Below, one piece after another: positions 42,360 to 50,612 of a DNA stretch of 64,000 nt; the stretch's first letter is position 1; every line of letters starts with the position of its first letter. A program made the position numbers and the translations under genes. Under the pieces are notes generated by a model. The model ran no database searches and was not told where the DNA came from. It worked only from the letters and a program-made list of their open reading frames with translations. Location: the NCBI RefSeq assembly GCF_900112355.1, contig NZ_FOLM01000021.1, positions 24,751-88,750 of the forward strand, in the 5' to 3' direction. Source of the DNA: Streptomyces aidingensis. GTDB taxonomy: Bacteria; Actinomycetota; Actinomycetes; Streptomycetales; Streptomycetaceae.

Positions 42360-44209
42360 CACCGCCCCCGAGATCCCGGCGCCGGTTCCGCGGCACCGAG
42401 CAGGCATTGGCGTACCGCAAACTGGGTGCCGTACGGCGAGCGCAGCTGATCACGACCTACGGGGTTGGATCGATGATCGCGATCGAGAACGAGTCGTTCA
42501 TCGTCGCCGGTCTGGACTCCTGGAACGTCCGGGACGCCCCGGTCGTCCGGCACCGGGATCTCGCCCGAGACCTGAAGGTCACCTCCTTCCGCCTGCCGCC
42601 CGCACCGGACGAGAACGGCGGCGACGGGGTGCGAGTGCACCGATTCCCGTTCTGGTATTCGTGCCCCAAGTGCCGACAGCTCCAGCCCTGGCACAAGTTC
42701 AACTCGCCGCGAGGCAGGAGCGTGTGTCCACAATGCGAGGAGGACCTGACACCCTCCCGTTTCGTGATGGCCTGCCCCCGCGGCCACCTGGACGACTTCC
42801 CCTACTGGAAGTGGGTGCACCGAGACCACCTTCCCGTCGAGGACGGGCTCTGCGGCGGAACGCTGATCCTCACGACGAGTGGCAGCACGGCCTCGCTCCG
42901 CTCCATCGTGGTGTCCTGCACCTGTGAGCGGGTGCCGGCAGCCTCGATGGAGGGCGCCTTTCGCACCCGCGCCCTGAAGGATCTGGGTATCAGATGCCGA
43001 GGCCGGCGACCCTGGCTGAACGGCGCACCCGCCGAGTATTGCGAGGCACGGCCCCGGACGCTGCAACGCGGTTCATCGGCCGCCTGGCACCCGGTGGTCC
43101 GGTCGGCGCTCTCCATCCCTCCCGACAGTGGGGGTGTCGGCAACCTCCTGGGCCCCCATCTGGACAAGCTGCTGGAGACGCCCGAGTCTTCCTGGGTTCA
43201 CTTTCTCAACGGCGCCGGCCTGCTGGACGACCACCCCTACGAGTACGAGGACTACGCTCGATATCTCCGTGCCGAAGCGCGGAAAGGCACCGAGGAGTCC
43301 GAGAAGGGGCCGACCGGTGGCGGTCTTCGGAAGCAGTTCGCGAAGGAGTACCGCAGCCTGCTCCAACACATCCCGGAAGAGCACAGCGCCGATCGCCAGG
43401 ACTTCGTCTGCGTACCGCCCCGTGGGGACGACACACAGGTGGCCCACGAATTCGGGATCGATCGGACCATGCTGGTCACCCGGCTCCGTGAGGTCCGTGC
43501 TCTGATCGCCTTCACGCGGGTCGATCTCCCCAACGACGAGGACGACAGCTCCTGGGCCGACCTGTCGCTCCATCGTCAGGACTGGCTGCCGGCGATCGAG
43601 GTCAGCGGCGAGGGGGTCTTCCTCCGCCTCGACCCGGAGCGCCTGAGGCGCTGGGAACGGCTTCCGGGCCCAGTGGGCAGAGCTCGACGTCTGCGCGACA
43701 GCCACATGGCCGTCATCGCCGAGCGCGCCGGCGCCGGCAAGCCAGTCCGACCGTCCCCGGTCTCACCCCGCTACGTCCTGCTGCACACCCTGGCCCATGT
43801 TCTGATCAACGAGTGGAGTCTGGACGGCGGTTACCCCGCTGCGGCGCTTCGGGAACGCCTGTACGTCTCCGAAGGAGACGACGGGATGGCCGGGATCCTG
43901 ATCTACACCGCCACCAGCGACTCTGCGGGAAGTCTCGGCGGAGTCGTTCAGCAGGGTGAACCCGAGCGGTTGGCCTTGACCCTCGCATCGGCGCTCAAGC
44001 GTGCGGAGTGGTGCTCCATGGATCCGCTCTGCATGGAGTCCCGCGCCGGTGGTACGGACAGCCTCAATCTCGCGGCCTGCCACGCCTGTGTGCTGCTGCC
44101 CGAGGTGAGCTGTGAGGCCCTCAACAGCCATCTCGACCGAGCCATGCTCGTCGGCACCCCCGACGGCAAGATCCCCGGCTACTTCGGCTCCTGGCGGGGC
44201 GAGAACTGA
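42356..44209 (+). CDS. drmB: DISARM-type DUF1998 protein DrmB
   Basis: 617 residues. N-terminal QLITTYGVGSMIAIENES, a zinc ribbon (YSCPKCRQLQPWH..VCPQCEEDL, about 100-128) and ACPRGHLDDFPYWKW. The C-terminal DUF1998 domain has LLHTLAHVLINEWSLDGG near 478, GILIYTATSDSAGSLGG and a Cys cluster (CSMDPLC..CHACVLLPEVSC, about 555-585). DrmB forms a complex with DrmA in characterised DISARM. GTG 42356 overlaps the drmA stop (GTGA), as expected for equimolar partners. It is the last gene of the operon; no DrmC phospholipase-D gene follows. Confidence 0.9.
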   Translation: MTPPPRSRRRFRGTEQALAYRKLGAVRRAQLITTYGVGSMIAIENESFIVAGLDSWNVRDAPVVRHRDLARDLKVTSFRLPPAPDENGGDGVRVHRFPFWYSCPKCRQLQPWHKFNSPRGRSVCPQCEEDLTPSRFVMACPRGHLDDFPYWKWVHRDHLPVEDGLCGGTLILTTSGSTASLRSIVVSCTCERVPAASMEGAFRTRALKDLGIRCRGRRPWLNGAPAEYCEARPRTLQRGSSAAWHPVVRSALSIPPDSGGVGNLLGPHLDKLLETPESSWVHFLNGAGLLDDHPYEYEDYARYLRAEARKGTEESEKGPTGGGLRKQFAKEYRSLLQHIPEEHSADRQDFVCVPPRGDDTQVAHEFGIDRTMLVTRLREVRALIAFTRVDLPNDEDDSSWADLSLHRQDWLPAIEVSGEGVFLRLDPERLRRWERLPGPVGRARRLRDSHMAVIAERAGAGKPVRPSPVSPRYVLLHTLAHVLINEWSLDGGYPAAALRERLYVSEGDDGMAGILIYTATSDSAGSLGGVVQQGEPERLALTLASALKRAEWCSMDPLCMESRAGGTDSLNLAACHACVLLPEVSCEALNSHLDRAMLVGTPDGKIPGYFGSWRGEN

Positions 44210-44229
44210 GGTCGAGGTGGGACGCGTCC

Positions 44230-44248
44230 CTGATCCTGGAAGGATCAG
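44230..44248 (+). terminator. Hairpin terminator of the defence operon
   Basis: CTGATCCT and AGGATCAG form a perfect 8-bp stem with a 3-nt loop, 20 nt after the drmB stop. No U-tract follows. The remaining gap to 44493 holds no gene I can support. Confidence 0.6.
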
Positions 44249-44493
44249 CAGGTGGCTCGCCGCGCTCGGCGTGGGGCTACCTGTCTTAATGGTTGCTCGG
44301 GCGGCGAACAGGCACGACACCCGCGATGGCGACGGCCAACAGGTCTTGGCTCCGGGGCAAGTCACCTTCGGCGGTCGCAGTCGACACGGAAGCGGTCGAC
44401 GAGCCTGGTCCTCTGCAGCTTGGTAAGTGCTGGCCCTGTCAAAGAATCCAACGCGTCTGGAGTCCGCCATAGGCCGTTCCGACCGGCTGGGGT

Positions 44494-45003
44494 ATGGAGC
44501 ATGGGTGGGTGAGTGGTGATCAGCAGGGCACATGGGCGGAGCGGTGCGGGTATGTCGCGTTCGGGTTGGGGGTCGGGCATGCGGCGGTGAGTTTCTACTG
44601 GGGGGCCGGTGGGGACTGGCTGCTGGACACGGTGGGAGGTGAGCTGGAGCGGCTCGCTCGGGAGCGGGGGGCCGGGATGGTGGCGTTGGTCTGGGGGACA
44701 GGGACATTGAAGCTGTTTGCCGCCGTGCTCGGGCTCGCCGTGGTGCGGCGGTGGGGGCGCGGGCGGTGGCGTCGGGTGGTGCCGGCACTGGCGTGGACGG
44801 CGTCGGCGGTGCTGGTGCTGTACGGCGGGACGCTGGTGGTGGTGCAGGCTCTGGTGGAGCTGGGAGTGATCGAGGCGGCGCCGGATGTGGACTGGCAGGC
44901 GCTCCGCTGGCATCTGTACCTGTGGGACCCGTGGTTCCTGGCCTGGGGTCTGCTGCTCGGCGCGGCGGTGTGGGGGTCCGCCCGGGAGCGCGGCGACTCG
45001 TGA
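44494..45003 (+). CDS. DUF3995-like integral membrane protein
   Basis: 169 residues with four hydrophobic segments: CGYVAFGLGVGHAAVSFYWG, VALVWGTGTLKLFAAVLGLAVV, VPALAWTASAVLVLYGGTLVV and WFLAWGLLLGAAVWG. The first segment followed by FYWGxGG is the DUF3995 pattern. Function unknown. A partly deleted second copy of the 5' half lies at 45858-46012. Start ATG 44494 with GGGGT upstream. Confidence 0.75.
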   Translation: MEHGWVSGDQQGTWAERCGYVAFGLGVGHAAVSFYWGAGGDWLLDTVGGELERLARERGAGMVALVWGTGTLKLFAAVLGLAVVRRWGRGRWRRVVPALAWTASAVLVLYGGTLVVVQALVELGVIEAAPDVDWQALRWHLYLWDPWFLAWGLLLGAAVWGSARERGDS

Positions 45004-45029
45004 GGACGGGGTGGGGTGGGGCGTGGCGG

Positions 45030-45605
45030 TTACTGCTCGTCGAGGTCGATCTGGACCGTCGAGGTGGTGCCGTCCTGGGCGGTCAGGGTGACGGGGCCGA
45101 AGGTGATGATCGGCATGGAGACGTTCCCGGTTGCCCGGTAGAAGCCGGTCGCCCGGGTGACGCTGATGGTCACCGCCGCGATCGCGGCGGCCGTTGTCTC
45201 GTCGATGTGGAGCTTCGGCTCCGAGAAAGCACGGTGGCCGCGGGCCTCGCCCCATTCCCGGACGTTCTCCGCGTCCCTGCTCATTGCGGGGAGTATGGAG
45301 GCATTGGCCCATGCCCACAGCCACGAGCCGGCGGAGGAGTTGTAGCTGCCGAGGATCTGCGCGGGCGCAGTGGCGGTCTTGTCCGGGAACGTCCAGGTGA
45401 TGATGCCGGTGCGCTGATTGAGGCCCCACCGGTCGGCTGTGCCGAGGCCCCAGGACATGTGCGCGTGGGCGAGCCGGCCGATCAGATCTTCGCCCTCCAG
45501 GCGGAGCAGGGTCAGCTCATCCCCGTCGAGGCCGAGGTCGAGGTCGGTTAAGCCTTCGGGATCCTTCGGACCCTCCGGGGCGCGACTCCTACGGAAGATG
45601 CTCAT
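45030..45605 (-). CDS. DUF6882-like cytoplasmic protein
   Basis: 191 residues, soluble. Core stretches RTGIITWTFPDKTATAPAQI, LGSYNSSAGSWLWAWANASI and EWGEARGHRAFSE fit the DUF6882 pattern as I remember it. No catalytic motif is visible. It is convergent with the DUF3995-like gene (26 nt apart). Start ATG 45605. Confidence 0.65.
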   Translation of the reverse strand: MSIFRRSRAPEGPKDPEGLTDLDLGLDGDELTLLRLEGEDLIGRLAHAHMSWGLGTADRWGLNQRTGIITWTFPDKTATAPAQILGSYNSSAGSWLWAWANASILPAMSRDAENVREWGEARGHRAFSEPKLHIDETTAAAIAAVTISVTRATGFYRATGNVSMPIITFGPVTLTAQDGTTSTVQIDLDEQ

Positions 45606-45857
45606 GCGGTCGGAGTCTGCCAGAGCCCGCCTCGCTCCCCGCCGCCTTCGGGCGGGAGGAGAGGGGAAGGAGAGGGAGATGAGAGTGAGGCGGCGGTGGG
45701 GTGGGGATCGTTGGCGTCGGCCCAGGCCGACGACGAGTCACCGGCCGTCCGGGCGGACCAGTTGACGAGGTCGGGGTTGGAGTTGTCTGAGGGGCTTGGG
45801 CTCGCCTGCGGATCATGGTGGGACGAGCGGCGACGCTGAGGGCGGCGGCGGTGGGCG

Positions 45858-46012
45858 ATGTGGTGTGGGTGTGCCGCGTTTGGGTCGGGGGTGGGGCATG
45901 CGGCGGTGAGCTTCTACTGGGGGCCGGTGGGGAGTGGCTGCTGGAGACGGTCGGGGTGGGGGCGCGGCCGGTGGCGGCGGGTGGTGCTGGTCCTGTGCGG
46001 CGGTTTCAGGCG
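45858..46012 (+). pseudogene. Truncated, internally deleted duplicate of the DUF3995-like gene
   Basis: The DNA around 45872-45945 repeats that around 44555-44635 with few changes (both carry GGGCATGCGGCGGTGAG and GGCTGCTGGA.ACGGT) and then jumps to the equivalent of 44749 onward (GTGGGGGCGCGG.CGGTGGCG). About 110 nt of the parent are missing, the frame is broken and the 3' part is absent. The DUF6882-like gene lies between the two copies. Confidence 0.7.
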
Positions 46013-46015
46013 TGG

Positions 46016-48139
46016 TCACGGGTTGGGTCCGGTGTCTTTCGTCATGATGCGGACGCCGAGAATCCCGAAGCCGGCCAATGCCGTGGCCACAGCCAGGGTC
46101 AGCACCAGGGGCCCGACCGGGTAACTGATCGCGGGGTCGAGGTTGCTCCACGCGGTGGAGGCGATGATGCCCGCGGCCATGCCGGTCCCCACGACGGTGG
46201 CGTAGCCGAGGAGGAATTCCTGTGTGCTGATGCCCCTGATTCTGCGCAATGTCAGGCCCAGGGCGCCCAAGAGGCGGCTTTCCCGGCGGCCGGCTGCGGT
46301 GCGGTCGATCATTCCGGTGGCCAGGACCAGGAAGGCCAGTGAGCCGAGGACGGCGATCCCGCCGAAGATCCAGGAGACGAGTTCGGACTCCTGGAGTTCG
46401 AGGTCGGCGGCCGACAGGACGTTCAGAGCGGCGGGATGGGCCAGCGCGGCGGCGCGGATGGTTGTCTCGAGTCGTGCGTCGCGTGGAGCGAGGACGGCGA
46501 CTTGGTCCTCCGCGGTGAGTCGGCCGAGGTCGGGGGAGATCAGTTTGATGTCCATTGAGGTGTTCAGGACTGTTGAGAGCCGCTGGGTGGCCTCGGGGGT
46601 CGGCGCGGCTTGGTCGTCGCAGGCCGTGATCTTCAGGAGCCGGCCTGCATCCGCGCAGGTGAGGCCGATGTGGAGGGCAGGTGGTTGTGAGGGGTCGTGC
46701 CGCCCCGGGGCCAGTGGTGCGACCACGGCGTCGGGAAGGTCGCGCAGCAGGATCTCGGTGTCCATGTGGTCCAGGGCTCCGCGAAGCCAGACGGCCTCGA
46801 CGGCGGCGTCCGGCGGGGCTGGCGGGTCCAGGTCCCGGGCCGCGGCGATCCATGCGGCCACCACGGGAGTGATGACCAGCAGCGCCGCGATGCCGTAGAG
46901 CGGGCGGACGGCGGAGCGCGGGTCGTACTGCAGGCGCCTGCCGGCCAGTACATGCTCCGGAGCGCTCGCCCGGCCGGCCATGCGGTTTCCGGCCGCACGA
47001 GCGATTACCGGAAGCGCCAGGGGTGTGCCGACCGCGAGAAGGACGACGCCGGCGAGGGTGGTCATGGCGGCGGAGTCTCCGTCGCGGAACATCGCCGCAA
47101 CGAGAAGAGCGACTGCCGCGAGGGCCGGTGCCGTACGCAATGCGGGCAGGCGGGGACGACCCGCTCGGGGGCGGGGAGTGGCCCGGTGCCGCGTGTCGCG
47201 GCGGCGGTGTTCGGTCACCGTGGACAGGGCCGCGAAGAGCACCGCCAGACAAACCGCCACGGCCGCCGTCGCCCATACCGGCAGAGTGAGGGCGTCGTCG
47301 GCCACCGGACGTTCCACGACAGGGATGGTGTGAATCCAGGGGGCGCACAGCGTCCATACGAGGGTGCCCAGGGCGATGCCGGGGAGGAACACTGTGGCCG
47401 CCTCTTGGACGACCAGTCGCCGACGCTGCTTCGCCGGGACGCCGATGGCGTGCAGCAGGGCCAGGCGCTGGGCGCGCAGGGGTGCGGAGACCGCTGTGCC
47501 GGCGGCTGCGAGCAGGACCAGGGGCAGAGCGACGAACCCCGCCAGGGCCAGAGTCATGGCGGGAAGGTCGAGTTCGGTATCGTCCCCGATCGCCCGGCCC
47601 CGGCCTGGGCCGCCGAAACCTGTGGCGTCCACGGCGGCCACGCCCATCACACCGTTGTCGGGCATGTGCCGGTAGGCGAGGAGTTCGCCGGGGTGGAGTA
47701 CGCCCTCGTCGGTGAGGACGTCCGCGCCGGGGAAGCGGGCGGCGAGGTCGGGATGGTCCTGAGCCAGAGCGGCGAGGCCCGGGGAGACGACCCAGCCTCC
47801 CGGTTCGGGCCAGGCCTCCATGCCCGGCGGCATCGCCGCCGGATCGTCCTGGTTAGCCGGGTCCAGCCAGACCACGGGGTACTGCCGCTGGTCCCAGGTG
47901 TCGGTGCGCTCATCCACCCGTACCGTGACCCGCTCGTCGTCCTGTGCCAACGTCACCACACGGTCCTGGAAACGGTGGCTCTCGCCCGACAGCGCATGCA
48001 GCACTCCTGCGGTGAACAGCGCGGTGACGGTGGTGATGACGGCGACGACGGCGAGCAGCACCAGGCGCAGTCGCTGCTGGGGATGGGAGCCGTGAGCCAG
48101 CCGCACAGCGAGGCGCAGCATTGTCCTGCCGGCCTTCAC
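46016..48139 (-). CDS. FtsX-type ABC transporter permease
   Basis: 707 residues. An N-terminal membrane helix (LVLLAVVAVITTVTALFTAG), a large extracytoplasmic region (about 50-190), several helices in two FtsX blocks and a second extracellular loop (about 440-560) match MacB/FtsX-like permeases of the LolCDE class with ten helices. GTG 48139 overlaps the ATPase stop (GTGA), so it pairs with that subunit. Such transporters act in peptide or lipid extrusion or as mechanotransducing machines; the cargo is unknown. Confidence 0.88.
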   Translation of the reverse strand: MKAGRTMLRLAVRLAHGSHPQQRLRLVLLAVVAVITTVTALFTAGVLHALSGESHRFQDRVVTLAQDDERVTVRVDERTDTWDQRQYPVVWLDPANQDDPAAMPPGMEAWPEPGGWVVSPGLAALAQDHPDLAARFPGADVLTDEGVLHPGELLAYRHMPDNGVMGVAAVDATGFGGPGRGRAIGDDTELDLPAMTLALAGFVALPLVLLAAAGTAVSAPLRAQRLALLHAIGVPAKQRRRLVVQEAATVFLPGIALGTLVWTLCAPWIHTIPVVERPVADDALTLPVWATAAVAVCLAVLFAALSTVTEHRRRDTRHRATPRPRAGRPRLPALRTAPALAAVALLVAAMFRDGDSAAMTTLAGVVLLAVGTPLALPVIARAAGNRMAGRASAPEHVLAGRRLQYDPRSAVRPLYGIAALLVITPVVAAWIAAARDLDPPAPPDAAVEAVWLRGALDHMDTEILLRDLPDAVVAPLAPGRHDPSQPPALHIGLTCADAGRLLKITACDDQAAPTPEATQRLSTVLNTSMDIKLISPDLGRLTAEDQVAVLAPRDARLETTIRAAALAHPAALNVLSAADLELQESELVSWIFGGIAVLGSLAFLVLATGMIDRTAAGRRESRLLGALGLTLRRIRGISTQEFLLGYATVVGTGMAAGIIASTAWSNLDPAISYPVGPLVLTLAVATALAGFGILGVRIMTKDTGPNP

Positions 48140-48888
48140 GACGCGGCCCCCGGTTCGCCGGCGCCGGCCGTCGTCGCGTGCAGGCGGCCCGAGCGCAGCA
48201 GCATCGTGCGGTTCATGGCCCGGGCCACCGCGGTGTCATGGGTGGCCACGACCAGGGCCGCGCCGCCCTCGCGGCAGGCGTCCAGCAGGACCCGGGTGAC
48301 GCGCTGGGCATTTGTCTCATCCAGCGCCCCGGTAGGCTCGTCCGCGAGGACCAGTTGTGGCCGGCAGACCAGCGCCCTGGCGATCGCGGCGCGCTGCGCC
48401 TCGCCACCGGAGAGTTCCTCGGGAGCCCGGTCCCCGTAGCCCGGAAGACCGACCAGGTCCAGCAGCTCACCGGCGCGGGCAGCGGCGTTCTCCTGGCCGG
48501 CAAACATCGCGGGGAGCGCCACGTTCTCCAGCACGCTGAGCTCGGGCATCAGCTCACCGAACTGGAACACCATGCCGATGCGCGTCAGGCGCAGCCGGGC
48601 CGCCGCGTCCTGCGTCGCGTCGTGGAGCGACCGCCCGCAGATCTCCACCACGCCGGCAGCGGGCCGGTTCAGCCCGGCGAGGGTGTTGAGCAGCGTGGTC
48701 TTGCCCGACCCGGACGGGCCCATGACGGCAACCGCCTCACCTGCCGCCACCTCCAGGTCGAGTCCGTCCGCGATTCTCCGCCCGGGAATTTCGACGACCA
48801 GACCGGACACGCGGGCCACCGGCTCCCCGTCCGCCCCCTGTGCCGGCTGCCGTCCGGCCGGCACGGCGACCCCACCCCTGGATGTCAT
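48136..48888 (-). CDS. ABC transporter ATP-binding protein
   Basis: 250 residues with Walker A GPSGSGKTTLLN, Q loop VFQFGEL, signature ELSGGEAQRAAIARAL, Walker B LVLADEPTGALD and H loop VVATHDTAVA. The ALDE/MacB-type ending fits its FtsX permease partner. ATG 48888 has GGGGAG about 7 nt upstream; an in-frame TTG at 48894 is less likely. It starts 49 nt beyond a strong terminator that follows the small secreted protein gene, so it may have its own weak promoter or depend on read-through. Confidence 0.92.
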   Translation of the reverse strand: MTSRGGVAVPAGRQPAQGADGEPVARVSGLVVEIPGRRIADGLDLEVAAGEAVAVMGPSGSGKTTLLNTLAGLNRPAAGVVEICGRSLHDATQDAAARLRLTRIGMVFQFGELMPELSVLENVALPAMFAGQENAAARAGELLDLVGLPGYGDRAPEELSGGEAQRAAIARALVCRPQLVLADEPTGALDETNAQRVTRVLLDACREGGAALVVATHDTAVARAMNRTMLLRSGRLHATTAGAGEPGAAS

Positions 48889-48936
48889 GCACAACTCCCC
48901 TGCTGCTCATCGATGACGGTGCGACTCCGACACTGG

Positions 48937-48968
48937 GCCCCGGGCCCGCGCCGACGCGGGCCCGGGGC
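48937..48968 (-). terminator. Strong hairpin terminator/attenuator
   Basis: A perfect 13-bp GC stem (48937-48949 with 48956-48968) and 6-nt loop lies 11 nt after the stop of the secreted protein gene (minus strand) and before the ABC transporter genes, so it may limit read-through into them. Confidence 0.75.
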
Positions 48969-48979
48969 GATTCAGGATG

Positions 48980-49327
48980 TCAGTACCGCTGCCAGTTGCC
49001 GCAGGAGTCCGGCCAGAAGTTGGGCGTTTCGCACGTCTTGTGACCGTTGATCTTGTTGGTACCGGGCGCGCCCTCCCGGGCACAGTGATCGTTGTTGCCG
49101 TCCCCGTCCTTGACCGAGTCCGTGTCGTTGTTCGAGCCGTACTCGTAGACGGCCTTCACGCCAGTGCTGTCCGATTCCTTGTCGCACGTCTCGATATCGT
49201 TGCGGTTGTTGAAGTCGTACGAGTAGTCGGCGCCGTTGTAGCTGTACAGAGCATGCGCTGCAGTGGGCGCGCTGACGAACAGTGCGGTCACGGCCAGCAG
49301 TGACATTGCCAGCTTCCGGGCACGCAT
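48980..49327 (-). CDS. Small secreted protein
   Basis: 115 residues: a clean signal peptide (MRARKLAMSLLAVTALFVSA, cleavage after AHA) and a mature part of about 87 residues rich in Asn, Asp and Tyr (YSYNGADYSYDFNNRND) with four cysteines, likely two disulfides. ATG 49327 has GGAGGGAAG about 6 nt upstream. It lies upstream of the ABC transporter on the same strand, so export or immunity roles are conceivable but not shown. No family recognised. Confidence 0.72.
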   Translation of the reverse strand: MRARKLAMSLLAVTALFVSAPTAAHALYSYNGADYSYDFNNRNDIETCDKESDSTGVKAVYEYGSNNDTDSVKDGDGNNDHCAREGAPGTNKINGHKTCETPNFWPDSCGNWQRY

Positions 49328-49531
49328 AGTGACTTCCCTCCTTTGTCCCGCCCAGGACGGGCGGTCGAGAGAGAACCTCACACAGCATCCACACCGAACA
49401 CAACCGATCGGACACGCTGGGTAAGGTTTTGACCAATTCTGCGTCCCTGTTTGCCCGTCGGCGTTCCAGGCCGCCTTCCTCTCACCCTTACACGGGTGAA
49501 AGCTCAGCGCAGTGGCCAGGAGCCTGCAATG

Positions 49532-49690
49532 TCACCGAGCATCCCAATCCGCCAGGAGGTAGGCCCCGGGCAATCCCCCCCCGTGGTGGGTGGCCCACCG
49601 GCGTTCTTCGACGCGCGCCCGCATCATCGGCGCGTGCAGCGTCCCGCCGATGATCGGTGTGAAGCTCATTGAGCGTTGCAGTTTGCTCAT
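49532..49690 (-). CDS. Possible small ORF (52 residues)
   Basis: On the minus strand an ATG at 49690 opens 52 codons beginning MSKLQRSMSFTPIIGGTLHA and ending LPGAYLLADWDAR. The Shine-Dalgarno (GGGGCG) is about 12 nt upstream, longer than usual. The peptide has no signal sequence and no Cys; the Ser/Thr-containing core and GG step are faintly precursor-like, but no modification enzymes are adjacent. It is the only open frame in this gap that I would list, at low confidence. Confidence 0.25.
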   Translation of the reverse strand: MSKLQRSMSFTPIIGGTLHAPMMRARVEERRWATHHGGGLPGAYLLADWDAR

Positions 49691-50165
49691 GATTGCAGCG
49701 CCCCTCAAACAGGAGGATGACACTCCATATGAATGGTGCGAATCGGCCAATCGTTTCCTCACATGTTGAACGCGGCAGAAGCATCGGGTACACGTGGCCG
49801 CGTACCTCGGCGGCACACCCGGCGGCAAGATGCTGTCGATGCGTCCCGCGCGCAGAAGACCAACACCTCGGGGCGCTCGACCCGTTTCCAGCGGTCCGAA
49901 CCCGGATCAAGATCTCTGGTCGATCGCAATGGCCGCAGCATCGGAAGAATGGCTGCTTCTTACTCGTAGCGGTGCACAGTGTGCGGTTCGGAGGTAAGTG
50001 TGTGGCCTGCGGCGGGGTCGTGTGGGCAGAGGCGGAAGCAACAGAACAATTACGGAGGGTGGCGAAAGGGTCCGGGGTGGGGGTGTGGGGGCGTTGGCGA
50101 ATGTTCATCTTGTCGGCGCCTGGAGGACACGAACGCGGGTCGGCGCGCGGGGCACATTAGGAGGC
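49691..50165 (+). other. Gene-poor region of mixed composition
   Basis: Together with 49328-49531 this gap is less GC-rich than the flanks and the open frames show no codon bias typical of the organism. GGAGGATGACACTCCATATG near 49712 is ribosome-site-like, but the frame that follows (ATG 49730) has shadow-like composition. Possibly decayed sequence between the accessory region and the conserved core that starts at 50166. Confidence 0.4.
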
Positions 50166-50570
50166 ATGGCAAGGAAATGGTTCGGCTCCGTGGCTCGGGC
50201 CGAGGACCTGCTCACCGCCTGCGTCCGGGAGTGCGGGCGGTACGTCGCCGGCCAGGCCGTGGACCAGCGCCTGGCGGCTGCCATCGGCGCGCTCGTCGTG
50301 GAGTACACCGCCCTTCAGCCGGACACCGATGCCGCCTACCGCGCCCTGCTCGGCGTCGGCCGGGCCGCGCTGGAGACGGATGAGGTGCGCCTCGCCCGCC
50401 GGATGGCCGACTCCGCGGTGGCGCTGCGCCCCGGCGACAAGGAGGCCTGGCTGCTGCGCGCCCGCTCGCTGGAGCTGGCCGGCCGGGCCGAGGCCGAGCT
50501 GGCCTGGCAGCGCTACCGGCTGCTGGCCGACGCCGACGAGCAGGACCTGCCGCCGGCCCGCGCCGCCTGA
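50166..50570 (+). CDS. Small helical (TPR-like) protein
   Basis: 134 residues, all-helical prediction with alternating Ala/Leu/Arg pattern: DLLTACVRECGRYVAGQAVD, AAYRALLGVGRAALETDEV and AWLLRARSLELAGRAEAELA, the last resembling one tetratricopeptide repeat. ATG 50166 follows AGGAGGC at good distance. Convergent with trmB. Function unknown. Confidence 0.7.
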   Translation: MARKWFGSVARAEDLLTACVRECGRYVAGQAVDQRLAAAIGALVVEYTALQPDTDAAYRALLGVGRAALETDEVRLARRMADSAVALRPGDKEAWLLRARSLELAGRAEAELAWQRYRLLADADEQDLPPARAA

Positions 50571-50587
50571 CCGGCGGCCCCGGACCC

Positions 50588-50612
50588 CGGACCCCCGGAC
50601 CCCGGGAGTCCG
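50588..50612. terminator. Bidirectional hairpin terminator
   Basis: CGGAC-C-CCCGG (50588-50598) pairs with CCGGG-A-GTCCG (50602-50612) with one mismatch and a 3-nt loop, between the convergent TPR-like gene (stop 50570) and trmB (stop 50613). Confidence 0.6.

Noticed and set aside
24772..44209. BREX, Dnd/Ssp or Pgl system
   Set aside because: No PglX, PglZ, BrxC, DndA-E or SspA-D features are seen; DrmA/DrmB and the 5mC methyltransferase fit DISARM instead.
44210..44493. Remnant of an integrase or transposase after drmB
   Set aside because: A short frame on the minus strand is faintly recombinase-like but has no catalytic motif; I could not support it.
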